A DNA stretch of 64,000 nucleotides from Anaerolineales bacterium (GTDB taxonomy: Bacteria > Chloroflexota > Anaerolineae > Anaerolineales > Villigracilaceae): NCBI GenBank assembly GCA_019187665.1, contig JABARH010000012.1:1-64000 (forward strand), in the 5' to 3' direction. Positions 42,688 through 52,251 of this stretch are shown here, piece after piece. The stretch's first letter is position 1; each line of letters begins with the position of its first letter. Below the pieces are notes generated by a model. The model saw only the letters and a program-made list of their open reading frames with translations. It had not been told where the DNA came from and searched no databases. A program made the translations under genes and the position numbers.

Positions 42688-43254
42688 TTACACTTCCATG
42701 ATCTCTTTTTCTTTGGCCTGGCCGTGTTTGTTGACATCCTCCACAAAGCGGTCGGTCAGTTTTTGCAACTGGTCCTCGCCGCGTTTGAGGTCGTCTTCAG
42801 AAATGAGTTTTTCCTTTTCGTATTCGCGCATATCGTTATGCGCGTCACGGCGAATATTGCGGATGGCGACGCGCGCCTCCTCGAGGCGGGTATGGACATG
42901 CTTGACGAGGTCGCGGCGGCGCTCTTCGTTAAGCGGCGGCAGGTTGAGGTGAATCACCTTACCGTCGGTGTTGGGGTTCAGTCCGAGGTCTGAGGCCTGG
43001 ATGGCTTTTTCGATCAGTTTGAGGGAAGAGGGGTCGAAGGGTTTGATCATCAATGAGCGCGGCTCAGGAACGGAGATCGTCGCCAGTTGGATCAAGGGGG
43101 TGGGCGTGTCATAGTAGTCCACCTGTAAACGTTCCACCAGTGCGGGGCTGGCGCGACCGGTGCGTATGGTGGCAAGGTCCTGCCCGAGGACATGAACCGC
43201 GCCCTGCATGCGATGCTCCGCGTCTTTTATTAGGTCTTTCAGGTCGTCACTCAC
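42688..43254 (-). CDS. frr: Ribosome recycling factor
   Basis: 188 residues with the conserved TIRTGRASPALVERLQVDYY, NLPPLNEERRRDLVKH and C-terminal helix. It splits post-termination ribosomes with EF-G. It follows pyrH after a terminator-like hairpin. Confidence 0.96.
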   Translation of the reverse strand: MSDDLKDLIKDAEHRMQGAVHVLGQDLATIRTGRASPALVERLQVDYYDTPTPLIQLATISVPEPRSLMIKPFDPSSLKLIEKAIQASDLGLNPNTDGKVIHLNLPPLNEERRRDLVKHVHTRLEEARVAIRNIRRDAHNDMREYEKEKLISEDDLKRGEDQLQKLTDRFVEDVNKHGQAKEKEIMEV

Positions 43255-43362
43255 CGTTGCCTCCTGCGAAGTTATTCAACATAAGGATACCCCAAAACTT
43301 CAAAAAATGCCACCAAATCTGAACGCGCGAGAGGAAACGCGCGCAGGTTGAGAGACTCTCGA

Positions 43363-43397
43363 AATAAAAACCCGAAGGAGCGCCTGCCTCTTCGGGT
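43363..43397 (-). terminator. Terminator-like hairpin between pyrH and frr
   Basis: Arms ACCCGAAG (43370-43377) and CTTCGGGT (43390-43397). In the minus direction the stem is followed by TTTTTATT. It should reduce read-through from pyrH to frr. Confidence 0.78.
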
Positions 43398-43419
43398 CTG
43401 TATGGCTGTGGCGGGCAGC

Positions 43420-44812
<1,393 letters not shown>

Positions 44813-44841
44813 TGATTCGTTCCTCGATATTCCTGTGGAGG

Positions 44842-45762
44842 CTATTCGCCCGCCTCGGTCTTTTCAATCGGCGCTTCTTCCGCCGACGGGCTGGCGGGTT
44901 TCTCTTCGGCAGGTTTTTCCGCGCTCAATTTGGCCAGGGTCGATTCGCCCAGCAGGGAGTCATCGGTCACTTCATCCACGTCGGCGGCTTCGACCACACG
45001 TTTGGGTTTGCCGCGGCGCGCGGGCTTGGATGCGGGCGCGCTTTCAGCAGACGCGTCATCGGCAGGCTCTTCATCCTTTCGCATGGCCTTGCCCTCCAGC
45101 ACGGCGTCAGCCACTTTTGAAACCAGCAGTTTGATGGCGCGGATGGCGTCATCGTTGGAGGGGATAACATAATCAACGGGTTGGGGATCACAGTTGGTGT
45201 CCACCAGCGCCACGATCGGGATATGAAGCAGGTTTGCCTCGTGAACGGCCGCGTCTTCGCGGCCCACGTCAACGATGAAGAGCAGGTTGGGCAGGCGCTT
45301 CATGTTGCGGATGCCAGAGAGACGCGTGAGCAGGCGTTCGATCTCGCGCCCGATCAACAAGCCTTCCTTTTTGGTGAGGCGGTTGATGTCGCCGCTGTCG
45401 CGCATGCCCTCGAGACGATCCAGTTCCTGGATGCGTTGGTGCATCGTGGACCAGTTGGTGAGCATGCCGCCCAGCCAACGCTCGGTGACGTAGGGCATGC
45501 CGGCGCGCGTGGCTTCCTCTTTCACGGTTTCCTGCGCCTGGCGTTTGGTGCCGACGAAGAGAATGGTGCCGCCGGCCGCGACGGTGTCTCGGATGACGGT
45601 AAAGGCGTTGTTCAACAACTTGACGGTCTGTTGAAGGTCAATGATATGAATGCCGTTGCGCTCTGTGAAGATGTACGGCTTCATGCGGGGGTCCCACTTG
45701 TTGGTACGGTGTCCGAAGTGGACGCCGCTTTCAAGCAGGGCCTTCATGGAAATGACGGCCAT
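44842..45762 (-). CDS. rpsB: 30S ribosomal protein S2
   Basis: 306 residues. The conserved core ([19 protein letters not shown] through [12 protein letters not shown]) occupies about 235 residues. A charged Ala/Lys/Glu-rich C-terminal extension of about 75 residues follows. It recruits S1-type proteins to the small subunit. Confidence 0.96.
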   Translation of the reverse strand: MAVISMKALLESGVHFGHRTNKWDPRMKPYIFTERNGIHIIDLQQTVKLLNNAFTVIRDTVAAGGTILFVGTKRQAQETVKEEATRAGMPYVTERWLGGMLTNWSTMHQRIQELDRLEGMRDSGDINRLTKKEGLLIGREIERLLTRLSGIRNMKRLPNLLFIVDVGREDAAVHEANLLHIPIVALVDTNCDPQPVDYVIPSNDDAIRAIKLLVSKVADAVLEGKAMRKDEEPADDASAESAPASKPARRGKPKRVVEAADVDEVTDDSLLGESTLAKLSAEKPAEEKPASPSAEEAPIEKTEAGE

Positions 45763-45930
45763 GGGGAAGTGCCTCCTTGCGTTTGGCCTCCGCTTGCATC
45801 ATCCCCGCCAGCGACTGCGTCCATTCGGTCCGCAGCACGCGCTGGAAGGTCCGCAAGCGTGTGAGATTGGGCTTATGTTGCCAGCCCTGGCAGAATGTGC
45901 GCCGCTCATGTTCTGGGCGGAAGCGGCGGG
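45763..45930 (-). promoter_or_regulatory. Long rpsB leader
   Basis: About 160 bases between the rpsB start and TATAAT (45931-45936, minus strand). It can form several stems, including GCCGCT pairing with AAGCGGC near 45900-45927. S2 operons are often autoregulated at such leaders; no known consensus was confirmed. Confidence 0.5.
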
Positions 45931-45936
45931 ATTATA
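45931..45936 (-). promoter_or_regulatory. -10 element of the rpsB-tsf operon
   Basis: TATAAT on the minus strand about 170 bases upstream of rpsB. No good -35 hexamer is seen at 16-18 bp. Confidence 0.5.
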
Positions 45937-45994
45937 ACACAGACAAAACGATTGTTGCCGTGAAAGCAAAGATCGCACATGTTTTCTTCATCTT

Positions 45995-46130
45995 TCTCTA
46001 CCGTACATGGGAAGATTTTTACCGCAAAGCACGCTAAGGTCGCCAAGTTAAAAAGGTTTTCTTTGCGTTCACTTCGGCTTCGCTCAGTACAGGCTTTGCG
46101 GACTTAGCGATGCAAATGTACGGTAGCGAG
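45995..46130. mobile_element. MITE-B copy 2 (136 bp, 9-bp target duplication)
   Basis: CTTCATCTT flanks both sides exactly (45986-45994, 46131-46139). Ends TCTCTACCGTACAT (45995-46008) and ATGTACGGTAGCGA (46116-46129) are inverted repeats with one mismatch. The interior matches 20567-20700 in the opposite orientation almost base for base. Confidence 0.9.
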
Positions 46131-46144
46131 CTTCATCTTATGCA

Positions 46145-46162
46145 GCGCCGCACGATTCTTGC
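46145..46162. repeat. 18-bp inverted repeat, left copy
   Basis: GCGCCGCACGATTCTTGC here is the exact reverse complement of 47501-47518. The two bracket the DUF1501 gene at 46269-47480. Confidence 0.75.
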
Positions 46163-46268
46163 CCTGCTGAGTTGGCGGTCGAGAGTGGCGAGGCCTGGTT
46201 AAAGGGCGGCTTGCGCCCAGCGATGCGGATTGAACGTTGTGGCGCGGAAATGGAGTACCACCCCCCGG

Positions 46269-47480
46269 TTATTTGAACAAGCCCCTCATCGCGGATTGAT
46301 ATCCGGGGAAGATATCTGCCAGCGCGGGGTTGTTCAAGCGCTTGACCAGAATTTCTGAAAGCACATCGCGGTAATCGGTGGTGACGGCAAGGTCGCCGGG
46401 ACCGATGAGTTGCCCTTCTCGCAGTCCCGGCCATGCGCCGTGGACTTTGCCTCCGTCCACGTTCGCGCCCATGACCATCATCATGCTTCCGTGTCCGTGG
46501 TCTGTGCCAAAACTGCCGTTCTCCGCCGCGCGCCGCCCAAACTCGGACATGGTGACGACGGTGATGTTGTTCATGTGGTCGCGCAGATCCGCATGAAAGG
46601 CGGCCAGTCCTTCGGAGAGTTCCTTCATCAGGCGCGCCATCTGTCCCTCCGTCCCACCCTGCGCGAAGTGCGTGTCCCAGCCGCCCAGGTCAATCGCCGC
46701 CACTTCGAGTCCCACGTCCGCTTTGATGAGCATGGAGACTTGTTGGAGGGCGAGGGCAAAATCGGTATCTGGATAACTGGAGATCGGAGATTGAGTCGGA
46801 TCGAGTTGTTGGAGAATGTCGAGGATGGCGAGGGTCTCCTGCCCGAGAACGGAAAATGAATCCGCGCCGGAGTAGAGCGTGTCGAGGGCGGCGCGCATTT
46901 GCGCGACGGCGCGCTCGTCGCCCTTGAGGTGAAAGTCTGCGATGGAGCGCAGCGCCGAAACCGGGACCGTGCCGGACAAGCTGCGTTGCGGCATTTCGCC
47001 GAGTCCCACCGCGCGGAGAGGAGAGTTGTTGCCGGTGTCCAATGTGGCGAGGTGGCGTCCGATCCAGCCGGAGGCGGGACCGCGCTCATCCTCTACGCCG
47101 CGTTCCATCAATTCCATGGCTTTGAAGTGACTGCGCGATTCGTCCGGCGCGCCGCAGGCATGGATGATGGCAAGTTGTTTTTCGGTCCACGCGTCGAGCA
47201 GTGGACTCATAGCGGGATGGAAGCCGAAGAATCCGTCGAGATCGAGGGCGCGCAGGCTGGCTTTGTTATCATCGGGGCGCGGGATGTTGAGCGTGGGACG
47301 CAGTTTGTAGTATGCGTCTTCTGCATGCGGCACGACGATGTTGAGCGTGTCGGCTGCGCCGCGTAAAAAGATCACGACCAGTGTGTCGCCGCGCGGGGCG
47401 GAATATTTCGGCGCGAAGGCGAGACGCGGCATCCATGAGAGGCGGGCAGAGGAGAGCATGGGTAAAGGTTGAAGAGACAT
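46269..47480 (-). CDS. DUF1501 protein (sulfatase-like, Tat-partner family)
   Basis: About 403 residues from ATG 47480, preceded by GGAG. The DUF1501 pattern is clear: VVIFLRGAADTLNIVVPH, LGGWDTHF and TMSEFGRRAAENGSFGTDHGHGS, with candidate metal/phosphate His residues as in alkaline-phosphatase-fold proteins. Function is unproven. It lies 60 bases after the DUF1800 gene, its usual partner. The N-terminus lacks a clear Tat signal; export may depend on the partner. Confidence 0.88.
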   Translation of the reverse strand: MSLQPLPMLSSARLSWMPRLAFAPKYSAPRGDTLVVIFLRGAADTLNIVVPHAEDAYYKLRPTLNIPRPDDNKASLRALDLDGFFGFHPAMSPLLDAWTEKQLAIIHACGAPDESRSHFKAMELMERGVEDERGPASGWIGRHLATLDTGNNSPLRAVGLGEMPQRSLSGTVPVSALRSIADFHLKGDERAVAQMRAALDTLYSGADSFSVLGQETLAILDILQQLDPTQSPISSYPDTDFALALQQVSMLIKADVGLEVAAIDLGGWDTHFAQGGTEGQMARLMKELSEGLAAFHADLRDHMNNITVVTMSEFGRRAAENGSFGTDHGHGSMMMVMGANVDGGKVHGAWPGLREGQLIGPGDLAVTTDYRDVLSEILVKRLNNPALADIFPGYQSAMRGLFK

Positions 47481-47500
47481 GGGGACTCCGATAAAGCAAT

Positions 47501-47518
47501 GCAAGAATCGTGCGGCGC
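47501..47518. repeat. 18-bp inverted repeat, right copy
   Basis: Exact reverse complement of 46145-46162, located between the DUF1800 stop and the DUF1501 start. Confidence 0.75.
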
Positions 47519-47540
47519 CGCTCAAGGCGAGATGACGGCG

Positions 47541-49034
47541 TCAACGCCACTGAAAGGCTGGCGAGGAGAGGATCCCGGCGGTGATGATCGCGGTGGATTC
47601 ATCTTCATTCGCCCCGGCCGATTTCAGATTGGAGATCAGCGCGTCGCGTTCGGACTCGGGGAGGGGCGCGCCGATCAGCAGGGAAGTGAGCGCATCCACA
47701 ATTTCGGGCAGGGATTGCAAGCCGGTGGCCCCGATGAGTTTTTGAAGGTTAATGCGCGTGCCTTTGATCTCGTTGTTCAGCAGTGCGAACGCGAACTGCC
47801 AGCGCGGCATGAGGTTTCCCTGCCATGCCTGGACGCCGTCCGGATAGCCGTCGGGGGTGGGCCAGAGGAAGTAGGATTGTCCCATTTGCATGAGGTAATC
47901 CTGGATGGGATTGTCGCCGTCAGTCTCGGCGTTGAGGAGACGTAAGGCAGAGACCACAAAGTTGACCGGGCGTTTGTATTTCGGCCCGGCGAAGGGGAGA
48001 CCATCGAGGAGAATCACGCGCAGGACGGAGCGGATGTCGCCGCGCGAGCGAGTAAAGGCGGCCGCGGCTTTGTCCACGACCTCGGCCGGTGGGAGGTCGG
48101 AGAGGAAGCGGCGGGACAGTTTGACGGCGATGAAGCGCGCGGTGGATGGATGATCGGCGAGCAGGTCAATCACGCGTTCCGCCTCCGCCTGTCCCGCGTT
48201 CTGTAGTTCGAGACCGAGGACGTGTTTGACGCCGGTGTCGTGCCGCTTTTCAAAAAATTTGAAATCGCCGCGCCAGAAATTTTTTTTCACGCCCCAGCCG
48301 GTGAGACAGCGCGCCAGTTCCATCACGTCGGTTTGGGTGTAGCCGCCTTCGACGCCGAGGGTATGCAGTTCCATTAATTCGCGGGCGTAGTTTTCGTTGG
48401 GCGCGCCTTTTGTGTTTGCCTGGTTGTCGAGGTAGGTGAGCATGGCGGGCGAATGCGCGGAGGCTTGCACCAGGTCGCGGAAGGAGCCGAGGGCGTGCTT
48501 GCGGATCACGTCGCGGTCGTCCACGGTTTTAAGGTAGAAGCAGTCGTTCTTTTCAGTGGTGATGTTGAAGTGGTCGGACCAGAACTCGACAACCGATTCA
48601 AAAAGCTGGCGGCGGCTGTAGGTTTGGCGCAGGAGCGCGGCTTTTTTTAATTCGCGCGGGACTTTGCGGCGGTCCACGTTTTCGAAGATCTGGTCGCTGA
48701 TGTCGTAGAGGTCGGAGGCGCTCATGCCAAGCGTGGACAGGTTTCGCAGGCGGAAGGCGCTGGCGTTGTCGGTGATGGTTTCCGGCGCGAGTTGTTCTTC
48801 GATCCAGTTGGCGAGTCCGATCTCGGCGACGCGACTCCGTTCTTCGGGTCGCGCGCCGTAGGTGAGGCGGCTGAGGGCGAGATAGTCCGCTTCGCTGAGA
48901 GGGGACCATGCGGCGACTTTGACCGGCGCCAGCGTGCGCGTGATCGGTCGTTCCAGGCGGCTGCACGAGGCGAGCGCGGCGGAGGTTGCCACGAGGGCGG
49001 AGAGTTTGAGGATGTCGCGGCGGGAGAGAGTCAT
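47541..49034 (-). CDS. DUF1800 protein with Tat signal
   Basis: 497 residues. Twin-arginine signal SRRDILKLSALVATSAALASC, with Cys after the signal (possible lipoprotein). DUF1800 motifs: LSRLTYGARPEE, FWSDHFNI, NENYARELMELHTLGV and TDVMELARCLTGW. Function is unknown; the pair with DUF1501 is widespread in Planctomycetes, Proteobacteria and Chloroflexota. Confidence 0.9.
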   Translation of the reverse strand: MTLSRRDILKLSALVATSAALASCSRLERPITRTLAPVKVAAWSPLSEADYLALSRLTYGARPEERSRVAEIGLANWIEEQLAPETITDNASAFRLRNLSTLGMSASDLYDISDQIFENVDRRKVPRELKKAALLRQTYSRRQLFESVVEFWSDHFNITTEKNDCFYLKTVDDRDVIRKHALGSFRDLVQASAHSPAMLTYLDNQANTKGAPNENYARELMELHTLGVEGGYTQTDVMELARCLTGWGVKKNFWRGDFKFFEKRHDTGVKHVLGLELQNAGQAEAERVIDLLADHPSTARFIAVKLSRRFLSDLPPAEVVDKAAAAFTRSRGDIRSVLRVILLDGLPFAGPKYKRPVNFVVSALRLLNAETDGDNPIQDYLMQMGQSYFLWPTPDGYPDGVQAWQGNLMPRWQFAFALLNNEIKGTRINLQKLIGATGLQSLPEIVDALTSLLIGAPLPESERDALISNLKSAGANEDESTAIITAGILSSPAFQWR

Positions 49035-49038
49035 GGCG

Positions 49039-49094
49039 GTGAGGAGTGAGGGGTGAGGAGTGATGCGTGATGCGTGATGTGTGAGGAGTGAGAT
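49039..49094. repeat. Heptamer tandem array (8 units)
   Basis: Eight contiguous 7-mers: GTGAGGA, GTGAGGG, GTGAGGA, GTGATGC, GTGATGC, GTGATGT, GTGAGGA, GTGAGAT. It fills the 64-base gap between the DUF1800 start and the next gene. Confidence 0.85.
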
Positions 49095-49098
49095 GATC

Positions 49099-49611
49099 TT
49101 AAGCTTGTGCCGGGATTTCGACAGCCGGCGCGGCAGATTTGGGCGTCCAGTTCAGCATGGCGAAGACGGACGCGCCGAGAGTTGTGACGAGGGCGATGGG
49201 TAGAAAGACGAACCAGCCGACGACGGGCAGGATGGAGGCGAGTTCGATGATGACCGCGCCGCGCACAAAGGAGCCGATGGCGCTGAAATTGCCGATGCGA
49301 TTCAGTTTATCGGCAAAGCGCGCTGCCAGTCCCGCCGCGCCGAGGCTGGCAAGCACCAGCAGCACGCCGATGGCGACGAAGCCGAGGAATTTAAAAAACC
49401 CCGAAGGCAGGTTGAACAGGATCATGATGGGGATCAGGAATCCGATCAGGGCAGCCAGCCCCATCCAGAAGGATGCGCCGGGCGTGTGTTGCATCCGCAT
49501 ACGGGCGCGTTCGACGGCGGCGGGAAACAATAGCCACCACGCGGTGAGCAGTGCGGGATAGGCAATGCCGATGATGAGCAGAATGAAGAAGATGGCAGTC
49601 AGGTCAGCCAT
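49099..49611 (-). CDS. Small multi-pass membrane protein of unknown function
   Basis: 170 residues with four or five membrane helices (residues 5-30, 48-70, 73-98, 110-145 roughly). No catalytic motif is recognised. It lies upstream of the DUF1800 gene across the heptamer array and may be co-transcribed with it. Confidence 0.65.
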   Translation of the reverse strand: MADLTAIFFILLIIGIAYPALLTAWWLLFPAAVERARMRMQHTPGASFWMGLAALIGFLIPIMILFNLPSGFFKFLGFVAIGVLLVLASLGAAGLAARFADKLNRIGNFSAIGSFVRGAVIIELASILPVVGWFVFLPIALVTTLGASVFAMLNWTPKSAAPAVEIPAQA

Positions 49612-49719
49612 GGGAGACTCCTTGGTTGGATAGTTTGGTGGTTACAGTTGCGCTACAAAGAGTCATACAGGGGCGACGGTGAAATTGTTGCAATTAAAAT
49701 CCTGCGGTGTGCCTGTTGT

Positions 49720-49725
49720 TATAAT
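49720..49725 (+). promoter_or_regulatory. -10 element of the polysaccharide operon
   Basis: TATAAT ends 14 bases before the ATG at 49740. No convincing -35 was found at 16-18 bp. Confidence 0.45.
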
Positions 49726-49739
49726 CAATCCGACCGACC

Positions 49740-51260
49740 ATGTTGTCTCCCTCCCACTCCCGCGCTTGGCGCGCCCTGCTGTTCCTGCTCCTCGCCCTCG
49801 GTGGATTCCTCCGTCTCCTCGATCTGACGGATGCCCCGCTCGACTTTCATCCCACGCGCCAGCTTCGCAACTCGATCATTGCCCGCGGCATCTACTACGA
49901 TCTGCTCCCCAGCGCCGACCCATCCGCCCGCGCCCTCGCCGACTCGATTGCCCGCGTCCCGGCGCGTTATGAACCTCCCATCATCGAGACTCTCGTTGCA
50001 GTGACCTATCTTGCCGGCGGCGGAGAATCCATCGTCATCCCGCGCCTCTACGGGACGCTCTTCTGGCTGCTCGCGGGTCTCTGTCTCTATGATCTCGCCC
50101 GCCGCATCACAAATTCGCCCATCGCCGCGCTGCTCTGCCTGGCCTATTTCCTCGTTCTGCCCTTCGCAGTCCAGGCCAGCCGCAGCTTTCAACCCGACCC
50201 GCTGATGACCGCCTCCGCTCTCTTCGGAATCTATTTTCTGTATCGCTGGTCGGAATCCCTACCGCCTGACCCGCCACCAGCAACGCGCAGATCGTATCTT
50301 GTATCGTCCTGGCGGTATGCCCTCCTTGCGGCTCTCTGTATCGGGTTCGCTGCATTCGTCAAAATTTTCATTGGTTTCATTGCCGGCGGCGCGGCGGCGG
50401 CGTTGACCTTCTTCACGCTGGGCAAAAATTTCTGGCGCAATAAACAAGTTTGGGTAATGGCCGCCGTCATGATCTTGCCCGCTCTTCTTTTCTACTTCAC
50501 AGGCAATCGCGGTAACTCGACCGAGTACATCACTAACTGGTCGCTGGACATGCTGAAACTGATCGCCAGTCCGGATTTTTACTCGAAATGGCTGGCTTTC
50601 CTCGGCAGTCTCTTCGGGCAGACGTTCATCTTCCTCTCCCTCGCCGGGACGCTCCTCGCCGCGCCGCGCGGACGGGCGTTGCTGATCGGCCTCTGGGCGG
50701 GATACCTGCTCTACGGACTCTCGGTCCCGTTTCAGATGTACACGCATTCGTACTATCACATCCAACTGACGCCGATCCTCGCGCTGGGGCTGGGGCCCAT
50801 TGCGGAAGCAGTCACCCGCCGCGCAGTGAGAGAGAAGCGAGGCTGGCAGGCCGCGTTGACCCTCCTCGTCGTCGCGGTCATCGGGTTTCAATCGTATGTG
50901 TCGCGTTCTGTTCTCCTCGCTGAAGATTTTCGCGCCGAACCCGCCTACTGGAAAACCGTCGGCGAGGCGATTCCTGAAAATGCGAAAGTCATCGCGCTGA
51001 CGCAGGATTTCGGCTATCGCCTCATGTATTATGGCTGGCGCCGCGTGGACACGTGGCCGCTGGTCTCAGGACTCGCAGACGTGCGCGGCAACCAACTTGA
51101 CGCGGAAAAAACCTTTGCCGAATCTGCCGCCCATAAAGATTATTTCCTGGTCACCTCATTTAATCAACTCGACAAACAACCCGGCCTGAAAAAAATTCTC
51201 GACGCGTATCCCATCGCGGCGGAGGGCGATGGGTTTGTGTTGTATGATTTAAAACCATGA
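49740..51260 (+). CDS. GT-C glycosyltransferase (PMT/ArnT-like)
   Basis: 506 residues with about 10-12 membrane helices. The first outer loop carries LTDAPLDFHPTRQLRNS with an acidic residue at the position of the GT-C catalytic Asp. Such enzymes move a sugar from a polyprenyl-phosphate donor on the outer membrane face. It overlaps the GT2 gene by four bases. The protein at 52252-53811 is a paralogue with the same loop. Confidence 0.82.
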   Translation: MLSPSHSRAWRALLFLLLALGGFLRLLDLTDAPLDFHPTRQLRNSIIARGIYYDLLPSADPSARALADSIARVPARYEPPIIETLVAVTYLAGGGESIVIPRLYGTLFWLLAGLCLYDLARRITNSPIAALLCLAYFLVLPFAVQASRSFQPDPLMTASALFGIYFLYRWSESLPPDPPPATRRSYLVSSWRYALLAALCIGFAAFVKIFIGFIAGGAAAALTFFTLGKNFWRNKQVWVMAAVMILPALLFYFTGNRGNSTEYITNWSLDMLKLIASPDFYSKWLAFLGSLFGQTFIFLSLAGTLLAAPRGRALLIGLWAGYLLYGLSVPFQMYTHSYYHIQLTPILALGLGPIAEAVTRRAVREKRGWQAALTLLVVAVIGFQSYVSRSVLLAEDFRAEPAYWKTVGEAIPENAKVIALTQDFGYRLMYYGWRRVDTWPLVSGLADVRGNQLDAEKTFAESAAHKDYFLVTSFNQLDKQPGLKKILDAYPIAAEGDGFVLYDLKP

Positions 51261-52201
51261 GCCTCGTTTCCATCGTCACCCCTTCCTTCAATCAAGCCTC
51301 CTATTTGGAACAGACCATGCGCTCTGTTCTCGATCAGGATTATTCGAACATCGAATACCTTGTCGTGGACGGCGGCTCCACCGACGGCTCGGTTGAGATC
51401 ATAAAAAAATATTCATCGCGCCTGGCTTCCTGGGGTAGCGAAAAAGACGCCGGTCAGGCGGACGCGATCAACAAGGGCATGGCGCGGGCGAAAGGCGGGA
51501 TCGTGGCCTGGCTCAATTCAGACGATTACTACCTGCCGGGCGCAGTGACTGCCGCTGTGAAGGCCTTCGACGAAAACCCGCAGGCGCTCCTCGTCTACGC
51601 GGACATGCTCGCCGTGGATGAACACAGCCAGACATTCAACAAGCTGCGCTATCGTCAACTTTCGCTCGAAGATGTGATTTGCTTTCAGATCATCGGCCAG
51701 CCTGCTGTTTTCATGCGCCGTTCCGCTTTTGAAAATGCGGGCGGACTCGACCTCTCCTATCACTTTCTGCTCGACCATCACTTGTGGATTCGCATCGCCG
51801 CGCAGGGACCCATCCTCCACATCCCTCAAACCTGGTCTGCCGCGCGTTACCATCCCGCGGCTAAGAATCGCGCGCAGGCCGCCGCCTTTGGGCGCGAAGC
51901 CTTCCGCATTTTGGAATTTGTAGAGCGGGATCATCATCTTGCTGCCACACTCGCCAAAATCAAACGTCGCGCCGCCGCCTCCGCTCACCGGGTCAACGCG
52001 CGCTACCTGCTCGATGGAGGACAGCCTGCCGCCAGCCTCGCGGCGTGGGCGCGGGCGATGCTCATCCATCCACCCACCGCGCTGGCGCGGCTTAATCTGC
52101 CCGGCTCGGCGCTGCTCAACTGGCTTGGGCTGGGAAAATTGCGCGAGGCCTCATTGGAAAAGCGAAGAGCGAAATTTGCCGCCGCGAAGGAAATAAAGTG
52201 A
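51257..52201 (+). CDS. GT2-family glycosyltransferase
   Basis: 314 residues. GT-A fold: VSIVTPSFNQASYLEQT at the N-terminus, VVDGGSTDGS, and the metal-binding NSDDYY near residue 95. The C-terminal part (after about 215) is helical and may contact the membrane. It acts in the cytoplasm with a nucleotide sugar. Confidence 0.9.
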   Translation: MSLVSIVTPSFNQASYLEQTMRSVLDQDYSNIEYLVVDGGSTDGSVEIIKKYSSRLASWGSEKDAGQADAINKGMARAKGGIVAWLNSDDYYLPGAVTAAVKAFDENPQALLVYADMLAVDEHSQTFNKLRYRQLSLEDVICFQIIGQPAVFMRRSAFENAGGLDLSYHFLLDHHLWIRIAAQGPILHIPQTWSAARYHPAAKNRAQAAAFGREAFRILEFVERDHHLAATLAKIKRRAAASAHRVNARYLLDGGQPAASLAAWARAMLIHPPTALARLNLPGSALLNWLGLGKLREASLEKRRAKFAAAKEIK

Positions 52202-52251
52202 CACAAAGGATTCCCCTGTGACGAATCAATTAAAATGGGCGGGCGATTTCC

